This document shows positions 9,225-17,451 of a stretch of 24,939 bases of DNA, piece after piece. Source of the stretch: Hypsibius dujardini (taxonomy: Eukaryota; Tardigrada; Eutardigrada; Parachela; Hypsibiidae). Positions within the stretch are counted from its first letter, which is position 1, and each line of letters opens with the position of its first letter. Position numbers and translations under genes: made by a program. The stretch covers positions 1-24,939 of the forward strand of contig LRSR01005450.1 in assembly GCA_001579985.1 (NCBI GenBank), written 5' to 3'. The notes under the pieces were generated by a model, which was given only the letters and a program-made list of their open reading frames with translations, was not told where the DNA came from and did no database searches.

Positions 9225-9984
9225 ATGGGCGTAACTATATGTTTTATTTCTGCAATGGAATGAATGGGAAACTATCGGCGATTCTGTTTGATACATATGT
9301 ATGTTTCCGGGTCGCGGTAGCGTAGCGTGTCGAATTCAGATTCAATCAATCAAGCGAGCAATCGGATTCTACCGCATGTTTGAATGTCACAGTACATCCT
9401 CTTGATGGCGCGAAATAATTTGCCGCACTTTGTGATTCTCGTTTGTTCAGTCAGTCATTCAGACAGACAGACAGACAAGCAGTCAGTCAGTCATTCAGAA
9501 AGACAGACAGACAGACAGTCAGACAGACAATCAGACAGACAGGCAGTCAGACAGACAGTCATTCAGACAAGCAGTCAGTCAGTCATTCAGAAAGACAGAC
9601 AGACAGACAGTCAGACAGACAGTCAGACAGACAGGCAGTCAGACAGACAGTCAGACAGACAGTAAGTCAGACAGTCAGTCAGACAGACAGACTGACATTC
9701 TTGGCGAAAAAAGGTTTAGCCAGTCGACATCAAATCAACTTCAAGTGATGTGGTCGAAGATTCGACACTGGTATTTCGTGCCTATTCGTTTCACTGAAGT
9801 GTTTTACAGAAATTCGTTTGAGTGATGAAATCAATTACTGTACAACCTGGTACTAGAAAAGATTGAACGGAACAAATATCCTCTATAAAAACGTGCTTGT
9901 AACATAACACTCTTCCACTAATCCGATGGATGATTATCGGAATTCTGAGGTTGCTGTAAAGTGACCGTTCTGATGGTTGATGGT
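9225..9984. other. Convergent intergenic region between OSCP and CAHS gene A
   Basis: Two genes end toward each other here. No AATAAA was seen for OSCP. The middle (about 9457-9695) is a CAGA/CAGT array; the rest shows no supported gene. Confidence 0.6.
9457..9695 (+). repeat. CAGA/CAGT array with a 92-bp higher-order duplication
   Basis: Tetranucleotide units CAGA and CAGT are mixed in a fixed order that repeats: the block beginning AAGCAGTCAGTCAGTCATTC at 9477 recurs at 9569. This indicates a 92-bp duplication of an older array. Confidence 0.85.
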
Positions 9985-9989
9985 TTATT
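9984..9989 (-). terminator. AATAAA overlapping the CAHS gene A stop codon
   Basis: On the - strand AATAAA spans the TAA stop (9985-9987). No other AATAAA or ATTAAA was noticed in the next ~250 nt, so the 3' UTR may be very short. Confidence 0.4.
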
Positions 9990-11368
9990 TCTTTTCCCTG
10001 GTGACTTTGGTGGACTGCGACACCGTCTGGCCTCCCGACACAGTGTGACCGGCTGCACTGTCAAAGTTCACTTCAACCTGGAAAAAAATGAACAAACAAA
10101 TTGGAAAATAAAACACTGGGGAAATTTCACAAGGGACAGAGAAGACAGATAAATCGACAGAAGGATGCATGGACTGACAATCAAAAAGACAGATAGAAAG
10201 ATAGAAGGTAAACAGGTACGACCGACAGACAAAGAGACAGACAAGGACAAACAGATTGACAGACAAACAGACTGACAGACACACAGGCAGACAGACACAC
10301 AGACAGACACACAGACACACAGATAAACAGACAGACAGACAAACGAAGCGACGGACGAACAAGCAGATAGACAGACAAAATTTACAAGTCGACAGACAAG
10401 AAGGCTGGCTAGCAGGCAGGCAGACAGACAGGCAGGAAAGCAGACAGGCACTCCCGCATTCATACATTTGTGGCCATCTTGCTCTGTTCAAGTGCATCCC
10501 GAGCAAGTTTCGCTTCACGGTCCAATTCGCGTTTAGCCATGATCGCTCCGAGCTCGACTTGTTTCTTCTGGCTGTCGATGGTTCCCTGAACCAGATCCTT
10601 CCGGAACTCAATGTCTCGCTGCACAAGGATAATCACTTTAGAACACTGCACCTTTTACAAAGTTGAAGTGATGGAATTAAACGAAACAATTTTCTCTCAT
10701 ACCTCATGCTGCTTCTCAAGCTCCTTGCGGATTCGCTCAGCCTCCGCCTCAGCGGTCTTTCGGTAGGCCTCGGTCTTGCGTTCCGTTTCGGACTGCAGAC
10801 GGTTCTGAATTGCTTCTTGCTCGCGAGCATATCGCTCCTTGTCCATGGCGGCTTCCTGCAACAGCTTTTCACTTGGCTGGATGTTCATCTCCTGGGAGCC
10901 ACCGGAAATGCGGGCAGCGCTGGCCTGGAATCCTTCTCCGACCAGGGCTTGTCCGAGACCAGCTAAACAAACAACCACAGATGCTCCCTTAGTAAATTTA
11001 ACTTCTCATATTCATAACTAACTAACTAACTAACTCATTTTCAAAATTATTCCGCAAATCTTGTCTTGACAAACAATTTACTAATGATTCTTGTAGCTTT
11101 TATATCTTTAATTACAATGCTTTAACTAATGTTTCAATGCTTTACATTTGTTATACAACATCGACAATAATTTAGTATATTACAACTTACCGGACCCGGA
11201 CATCATCGGAGGCGGGATATTGGGCACGGGAGCGCGGACTTCAGTGTGGAGGTAGCTGGAGTTGTGCTCCTCCTGACGGGACTCTTCCTCCCGGCACGGC
11301 TGCTGGCATTCTTGGCGCACCTCGGAACGCTCAACGACTCGTTCGAAATTTTCGTTGTTTTGCTGCAT
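9985..11368 (-). CDS. CAHS: Cytosolic abundant heat-soluble protein A
   Basis: Four exons: 11191-11368 (ATG 11366-11368), 10703-10962, 10466-10618, 9985-10077 (TAA), phases 1, 0, 0; 227 aa, the usual CAHS length. CAHS proteins are disordered, heat-soluble cytosolic proteins that form fibres or gels and protect tardigrade cells during drying. Family signatures in order: [15 protein letters not shown] (about 38-51), [20 protein letters not shown] (about 61-80), an amphipathic helical linker with [13 protein letters not shown]-like sequence (here [20 protein letters not shown]), then [10 protein letters not shown], and the C-terminal [20 protein letters not shown]. The linker is rich in Glu, Lys, Arg and Ala with heptad-like spacing. 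Two cysteines sit in the N-terminal [10 protein letters not shown] segment. Intron 3 (10078-10465) is full of CAGA units. A TATA box lies 106 bp upstream. CAHS gene B follows upstream on the same strand. Confidence 0.97.
10145..10450 (+). repeat. Degenerate CAGA array in CAHS gene A intron 3
   Basis: About 300 bp of CAGA, CACA, CAGG and GATA variants between exons 3 and 4. It reads UCUG/CUGU in the transcript and is older-looking than the array at 1607-1722. Confidence 0.9.
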
Positions 11369-11473
11369 TGTTGCTGCTTAAGCTGACTGCGGAATCGATG
11401 TGGTCGAACTTGAAAAGGAGAGAAGTTGTACTGTGAAAAAGTGAGTTGGCTTTTCGTTGGTAGCATAGTGAGG

Positions 11474-11481
11474 CTTTTATA
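11474..11481 (-). promoter_or_regulatory. TATA box of CAHS gene A
   Basis: TATAAAAG on the - strand, 106 bp upstream of the ATG. This predicts transcription start near 11445-11450 and a 5' UTR of about 80 nt. Confidence 0.65.
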
Positions 11482-11586
11482 CGAGCTACTACGAATGTCC
11501 GGCAACGTCGAGATGGATATTGCCCGGGAAATTACAGTGTGGGAATATACCGTTGTCCGGGTCTCGTCTGGGGAACAAAATAACTC

Positions 11587-11608
11587 TACAGCTACGTACG
11601 TAGCTGTA
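11587..11608. promoter_or_regulatory. 22-bp perfect palindrome upstream of CAHS gene A
   Basis: The core ACAGCTACGTACGTAGCTGT (11588-11607) is its own reverse complement and the next base pair (T/A) extends it to 22 bp. It lies about 106 bp upstream of the TATA box. Such symmetry suits a dimeric transcription factor; no known factor is assigned. Confidence 0.5.
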
Positions 11609-12084
11609 ACGCAGATTGACATTTTGCGTCTTTGGAATGCCGAACAGAGGTGAAATAATAAACCCTCTCAGTGGCGATCGTTCGGTCTGATTGGGTGGTG
11701 TATCACAGCAAAGCAGACACCGGGACCACAGGACCATACAAACAATGCATCTGTTTTCAGACATATCTGCTCGAATGACCTCTGAGTCTGACCAGTCGGT
11801 CCACCGTCTGTGGTGTGTTGTTGTACTTTGACCTACCGTGTGTCTACGAGGACGACTGCAATTCGTTCTACTTCAGGAGACCAGAGCGGGACCGTGCGTA
11901 TGGAGGGGGGGGGGTTCGGGTGTTATCGCTTTCAACAGAGAACGGAAATTTCCTATCCACGCGCGAACACGTATCACGGTGCGATTAAGTTGTCTATGAC
12001 TGTCTAACAGCGGCGAAGTCCGTGGCCTGTCAAGGGTCGCCCAGGGATTGAACTCCAACGGCCGTGACAGGATAGCCAACAGGC

Positions 12085-12130
12085 GGCAAGCAGGCGAATA
12101 AGCAGGCAGACAGACAGATAGGCAGACAGG

Positions 12131-12190
<60 letters not shown>
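12085..12190 (+). repeat. (CAGA)n array between CAHS genes
   Basis: CAGG/CAGA units, nearly perfect CAGA from about 12133 to 12190. Confidence 0.93.
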
Positions 12191-12191
<1 letters not shown>

Positions 12192-12505
12192 GAGTCCGTG
12201 GTCCTCGGACTGGTACACGGGCTTGGACTCGGACGTGTCCGTCCTCACGTAGACATGCCCAATAAAACAAGAAACCTTTATGCTGCAGTTAGAGTAAACT
12301 GCCACGATAGCTTGTATATTTTTAACGTTTTTTATCTTATATTATATAGTATACTCACGTCCACATGCCGGAGGAAAAATCAATAACAATGCGAGCCGGA
12401 AATTGCTTTTCTATGCAGAGTACTTAGAATGAAGATTCCATATCACAACTTAGTATGCACTAGCTACAGGATGCATATTTAGTACTCTCGTTTTAAATTA
12501 AATAT

Positions 12506-12511
12506 TTTATT
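12506..12511 (-). terminator. AATAAA poly(A) signal of CAHS gene B
   Basis: TTTATT on the + strand, 15-20 nt beyond the CAHS gene B stop codon. It implies a very short 3' UTR, as for gene A. Confidence 0.5.
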
Positions 12512-12525
12512 TCACGAATATACTT

Positions 12526-14056
12526 TTACATTCTGGGATGGCTGATGTCGGTGTGCTGCGAAACGACATGGCTTTCCGTCACTGTCCGACCGGCAGCGCT
12601 GTCAAAATTCACTTCGATGTTGCCTGGATGAACACATGGGAAATTGCTCGTTACGTCTAGCGTGGTTAACTCAATTTGAAACGCCTGTCCCGACAAATGA
12701 TTTAATCTAAACTTAATATTACTTTCAAGTTTGGATCGTTCCAGGGCCTCCAGTGCCAGTTTTCGCTCGTGCTCCAGCTCCGTTTTGGCGTATTTCGCTT
12801 CCAAGTCAACTTCCCGCTTTTGGCGGTCAATGGCAGACTCCACCAGATCTTTGCGGAACTCCACATCTCGCTGAAAGCGCGAAACAATTTTTATAGTCAG
12901 AAATGACGTAATTGTACAATAAAATGACATAATTAGATTATATAATTATTTAACAATTATTTATTATTATACATAAAAGTGTCTTACCGCATGTTGTTTC
13001 TCCAGTTCCCGGCGGATTTTCTCAGCCTCAGCCTCGGCGGTCTTCCGATAGGCCTCAGTCTTTTTCGCCACCTCTTCCTCACTCCTCCGCGCCACCGCTT
13101 CCATCTCCCGGTCTCGGCGCTGTCGATCCAAGGCAGCCTGCCGTGAGGTCTCCACCGTCTCGTGGACATACTCCTGCGTCGCCGTGCCAGCCACTCGTGC
13201 AGCGGACGCGGTGAACCCTTCACCGACAATCTCCTGCGCCAAACCCTCCGCCGAGGAGATGAGGATGGGCGAGGTCACGTGGAGCGGGGCTTTGATTTCG
13301 GTGTGGGTGTAGCTGGTGCTGTCGCCCTGGGTTAACAAACAACAAGCTGATAAGTCAGACACTTGAAAGAACATTTTTCTCACAAGTCAGTGGTATGTTT
13401 AAATATATTTTAAACATACACTGAATATGGTTATATAATTAATAATAATTATTATTATTAATAATAATTATATAATAAATAAACGGTTGAAGAGCTTGCT
13501 TTAATTTTAACTTAAAATAAAATAAAATGTTAATACACATATTTTTGTTTCAAATTGCTAAATTTCGGTTTAAATAATACGGTACGATACATAGTCTAGA
13601 ATTTACGATTGCCAGTACGCCGACCCAAATTGAAATATTTGAATTTGAGAAAATGAGGTACGAGATCAGGGTTCCATTGCGGTTTTTCAGAGGCGCCTTA
13701 ACCATCTCGAGACAGAATTGGTCTGAGGCAAAAAAATTTACCCGTTCCACGAAGAAACGGACTGGGTGAATCGTTCTTACCGTGGTCGTGACGACATGGC
13801 TGTGGTTGAGGGTTCCCTGCGGGCTTAGGGTTCCCGGTTGGCTAAGGGTTCCCGGTTGGCTTAGGGTTCCCTGTTGGCTTAGGGTGCTGGTGTTGAGGGT
13901 GCTGTGGGTCGTGCCGGCGGGTCCGGTAGTGATTGTTTCACGGATAAACTCTCCGCCGACCGGTCGGGCGGGCAAGGGTGGAGGGACCTCTCCGGCGGAA
14001 CGGAAGACGTCCTGGCGTTCGGAAACATAGACATTGGGGTGCTCAATGCTCGACAT
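12526..14056 (-). CDS. CAHS: Cytosolic abundant heat-soluble protein B, N-terminally extended
   Basis: Four exons: 13781-14056 (ATG 14054-14056), 12988-13326, 12723-12870, 12526-12623 (TAA), phases 0, 0, 1; 286 aa, about 60 longer than a typical CAHS. Residues 1-92 are a Pro/Thr/Ser-rich extension with [11 protein letters not shown] and four tandem TLSQPG-like hexapeptides. The CAHS core follows: [73 protein letters not shown], and the ending [15 protein letters not shown]. The helical linker is strongly charged and predicted amphipathic. Its role should match other CAHS proteins, with the extension as the variable part. Intron positions differ from gene A, except the one before RD(I/V)EFRKDLV. 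The last junction (GAAA|GTAATA ... CCAG|GCAAC) is fixed by the conserved SNIEVNFD. Confidence 0.96.
13809..13880 (+). repeat. Four 18-bp tandem repeats inside CAHS gene B exon 1
   Basis: Units at 13809, 13827, 13845 and 13863, each of the AGGGTTCCCGGTTGGCTT type. On the coding strand each gives a six-residue Thr-Leu-Ser-Gln/Pro-Gln/Pro-Gly unit. Period is a multiple of three, so copy-number changes keep the frame. Confidence 0.95.
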
Positions 14057-14619
14057 TTTGATGTGATGGGTTCTCGGTTGTGGGGAAGTATTACACAGAA
14101 AGGTCGGTAAAGTTCCGGGAATGTGGTCGGGTTCTCAGCTAAAAACTTTGGAGACTTTAATGTCGTGAGGTAGATTTGTGAGGATATTGTGAGAGAAAGC
14201 GGTTGATTTCCGTGTGCATATATAGCGTAGTTGGCCGATTGAGTAATCATGGGAATTTGACGTTCAGTGATAACGGGAACTTTCCGGTTTTCCCGACGTG
14301 ACGTTGACCTCTTGTAACGCGATTGTGAGGCACCAGTCTGCACACTGCGTCTGTTTCCCATCGGACAGGTAAATGGAAAGATTGGTAAATACCCTTGTTG
14401 GGTTCTTTATCTTGAATACCGGTACGTACCTTGTTAAATGACTCTCCCTTTTGTTTATATATATTCTGACAAGTGAGTGCTACATGTCCTGTTACGTGTT
14501 CTTTCATTGTTCGCCCTTTTCAGAGAGCTGAGAAAATAGATTCTGTATCTACAAGAAAGTAGAGGCGGCAAAGTTGAATCATTTTGCGCAAACGAGTTTT
14601 TCATCGTTGTGATTTTATT
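14057..14619. promoter_or_regulatory. CAHS gene B upstream region
   Basis: On the - strand TATATA lies at 14218-14223, about 162 bp upstream of the ATG. GAACTTTC at 14277-14284 fits a two-unit heat shock element core (GAAnnTTC), about 55 bp further upstream. TTCCGGGAA is present near 14112-14120, between TATA and ATG. These are short matches and may be chance. No gene is seen in the stretch. Confidence 0.35.
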
Positions 14620-14985
14620 CTATTTTTTTGAGTTTTCAATTTGAAAGCCCTTTGCGTTTAGCATCTGAATCACCCTTCTTCTCCAATATTTCATAGTATT
14701 ACGACAAACGCTAAGTGGGAATTCCTTCCAGACCTGGCGCGCTGCACGTTGCAAACCAGGGATACCTTTGGGCTATTTCTTAAACAATTATTTTTTAAAA
14801 ATCCCGTTCGGACCGAAATCCATAGGACTTTAGTCAGGGCTGTCGGCCATCCAATCTTCTTTCCCGATGTACTTGACTTTTTTAGATTTGAAGTAGGAGT
14901 AGACCGCAGGCGTCGTGTGACTGGAATCACTATCAAATTGCAGGATGACTTTGTTCTTCTCCCGCTTAGAGTCTTGGGACGTCTT
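14620..14985 (-). pseudogene. Tc1/mariner-type DDE transposase fragment, dead
   Basis: One frame on the - strand reads as the C-terminal half of a Tc1/mariner-superfamily transposase. KVILQFDSDSSHTTPAVYSY corresponds to the block around the second catalytic Asp. DWMADSPD-stop-SPMDFG corresponds to the third catalytic position region, and a Trp/Arg-rich tail (ARQVWKEFPLS, YWRRRVIQM) follows. Three in-frame stops (14830-14832, 14788-14790, 14773-14775) interrupt it before its terminal TAG (14620-14622). I saw no N-terminal half or terminal inverted repeats. It is an old, inactive insertion lying between the GST 3' end and the CAHS gene B upstream region. Confidence 0.8.
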
Positions 14986-15110
14986 TTTCCACTATTGGCT
15001 TCTATTGTATACGGCAATATATGTATATTCGTATATCAAAGCAATGGGGGTATAATACAACAAGTGTAACTAATACGAGAGGATGTTATGCGTCGGAAAA
15101 GAGATTGCGT

Positions 15111-16277
15111 TTACATAGCCGTTTTCGGGCGTTTTGCAATCCAATCTGTGATGCCCTTCAAGTTGTCCACCCGTGCCTTGTGTGCCTTCAGCAGCGGGTA
15201 CTTGGCCAGCACGTTTGCCTCGCCCTCCTGCAGCATACCCATGAGGATGGCAATGTGAAAGTCCGCCCAGGTCGGTGCGTTCCCGACAAAGTATTCCCTG
15301 TTGCCGTCGACGTTGGCCTTGAGGTGCTTCTCGAAGGTCGCTAGATAAACGTCGACGGTCTTGTTAAAGAACTCCGCCTTCAGCTTCTCCTTCTGTTCCT
15401 TATCCTCCTCACGGATCCAACCGATTAGACCTCCGGTGCGAACATCTAAACGTATATCGGGGGCAAATAATAATTTGACAATTTTAAATTACATCAACGG
15501 ATTTATTCTTCGAAAAGGTAAAAAATTTGTTGAATTAATTAAGAAGATAAAAATAATACATAAAGTAGTTTCGATAAATTGTACTATACAATAGTTATTC
15601 TGAATATTTGGATTAAATTTTACTGTATGAATCATCTTTGAATTCCCTTGAATTTAAAGACGAATTAGAGCCCCAAAATTAAGTGGAAGTGTTAATGTGT
15701 TGGTCAATCAATAGTAACAGGGTGGGTAAAGGGTAGGGTACTAGTGAAATACTTGGAATAAGGGTGGGACTGTAGTGATTTCCTATACGGTAAAGAACAA
15801 ATCCACTATAAAACATTTCTAATTGACTGGATAGACGTAGTATTACTGCGTAGGAAAACACATAAAAATAAAAATAGTCGAAAAAAAGAATTAGGGGAAG
15901 AATTCGGAGTTGGGCAAAATAAGAAGAATTAGGTCCAGGCCAAGATTCTCTAAAGTCCAGGACAAGATTCTCCTACCGTTGACATAGTCGACAAGGGCGT
16001 CAACCCGGGCCTGTTGCAGGTCGTCGTGTCCGGCCAAGTTGAAACGGTGCGCCAAGAAGCGACAGATCGCATTGCTCTGTCCGATCACATCACCGTCCAC
16101 TTCCAGATACGGCAGTGTTCGGAAGGGAGTCGCGTCCTTCTGGTAGGGCCATTCCTCGCGCTTGACGCGGTAGTCTTCGTACTCGACTGCGGCGTATGCG
16201 AAGATATAACGGGCCGTCTCAGCGAGACCACGGAGGTCAAAGTAAACCAGCTTGTAGATGGGATCATTCCTGGCCAT
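15111..16277 (-). CDS. Sigma-class glutathione S-transferase
   Basis: Two exons, 15977-16277 (ATG 16275-16277) and 15111-15445 (TAA), phase 1 junction, 211 aa. It conjugates glutathione to electrophiles or reduces peroxides in the cytosol; some sigma enzymes are prostaglandin D synthases. YKLVYFDLRGLAETARYIFA (8-27) carries the catalytic Tyr, probably Tyr12. TLPYLEVDG and IGQSNAICRFLA form the glutathione site (cis-Pro and QS). The C-terminal helical domain includes EYFVGNAPTWADFHIAILMG, the conserved N-capping box Asp, and ends in YPLLKAHKARVDNLKGITDW, typical of sigma class. Intron 15446-15976 is 531 bp and AT-rich. A longer open frame upstream of the ATG lacks family similarity, so the MARNDPIYKL start was chosen. 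Confidence 0.96.
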
Positions 16278-16584
16278 GACGCGGTGAGAGGTGGGAGATG
16301 AGAGGTGAGAGGTGGGAGGGTAACTCTGGCTGTGTTTGAGTGTGCAGTGTGCACTACGGTTGAATCGACTCCACAAATATTTTTACGATAAAAAATGAGC
16401 AGCGCCAAACCTGGAAACCGGGGAAGGTAGATGGATGCCGTTGTGAATGTGATGGATCGCCCTTTCATCGGGACTATCGATTCTTATGCTCTTTTGTGGA
16501 GTCCTTCTAGCTCTGTGGGAAAATTTCTCCAAGTATGTAATCCTGGTAGCAAGCTAATTTTGAAAATCAAGAGAGCAGAACTCT

Positions 16585-16685
16585 TGACGTCACTTACCCA
16601 ATGCACAAATATGAAAGGCAGATGATTATTGATTTGCGATTGTTTGGAGGGTTTACTTCGTTTTACGGTAAGCTTCGTTACGTCA
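16585..16685. promoter_or_regulatory. CRE (TGACGTCA) and CRE-like TTACGTCA upstream of the GST gene
   Basis: TGACGTCA at 16585-16592 is a perfect CREB/ATF site, about 310 bp upstream of the GST ATG. TTACGTCA at 16678-16685 is a related bZIP-type site. Confidence 0.4.
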
Positions 16686-16811
16686 GAGAACTCTGTGAAA
16701 GAACCTGGGCTTTCAAGCCGACCTGTTAAAGCTCACCATTTGCACAATGGGCCGAGGAACCATTGATTCTCGATACGTTAGACAAATGTCGGCATGAATA
16801 ATTGAGAAAAT

Positions 16812-16977
16812 GACAGTCTGTCTGTATATCTTTTCTATTTGTCTGTCTGTCTTTTATTTGCATGCCAGCCTTTCTGGTGGTCAGTTTGTCGGCTCACCTG
16901 TCGGTCTGAATACCTGCTTGTCTGTCTGTGCCAGTCTGTTTGTCTGTCTGTCTGTCTGTCTGTTTGTCAGTCTGTCA

Positions 16978-17039
<62 letters not shown>

Positions 17040-17150
17040 TTGTCTGTTTGTCTGTCTGTCTATTTTTCTGTCTGTCTTTGTCTCCCTCCCACTTTCTCTG
17101 CAGATCTGTCTGCCTACCTGCCTGACTATCTATTTGTCTATCTGTTGATC
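16812..17150 (+). repeat. (CTGT)n array
   Basis: Largest array of the window: CTGT with TTTG, CAGT and CTAT variants, most regular at 16940-17070. Intergenic between the GST and the secreted protein gene. Confidence 0.95.
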
Positions 17151-17451
17151 TAGTCTGTTTGTCCGCGTGTCTATTTTCCTGAATGTTTGTGACTGCCTGT
17201 TTTGATGGACATGTACAGTGTACCGACATTTGCGGGCAGCTTTGTCGCTGTAAATATTCTGAAATAAATTCAAGAGATTTCCACAAACTCCAAATTATTC
17301 GTTCAAAGAACGTTATTTTTAAAGGACGAGGATATTTGCCAAAACACCCCGTAATGGTATTCAACGGCTGCTGACAGAGAAGCTCATCTAACAACGATTT
17401 CTAGTTCCGGGTAAATCGAATGTTGAGGTGGCTCTCATGTTCGCTGTCGCA

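Larger units (their letters stand above)
11369..12525. other. Intergenic region between the CAHS genes
   Basis: It contains the promoter of CAHS gene A, a CAGA array (12085-12190) and the short 3' flank of CAHS gene B. No gene is supported; reading frames at 12004-12305 are array translations. Confidence 0.65.
16278..17451. other. GST upstream region and 3' flank of the secreted protein gene
   Basis: No gene is supported. It holds two CRE-like sites (see below) and a CTGT array from about 16810 to 17150. Confidence 0.6.

Noticed and set aside
12030-12090. tRNA-like B-box (GTTCAATCCC on the - strand)
   Set aside because: The flanking bases do not form a T-stem, there is no matching A box or acceptor stem, and the fit is only to the short loop consensus.
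13809-13880. TTAGGG motifs suggesting telomere-like DNA
   Set aside because: They recur every 18 bp, not every 6, and are explained by the coding hexapeptide repeats of CAHS gene B.
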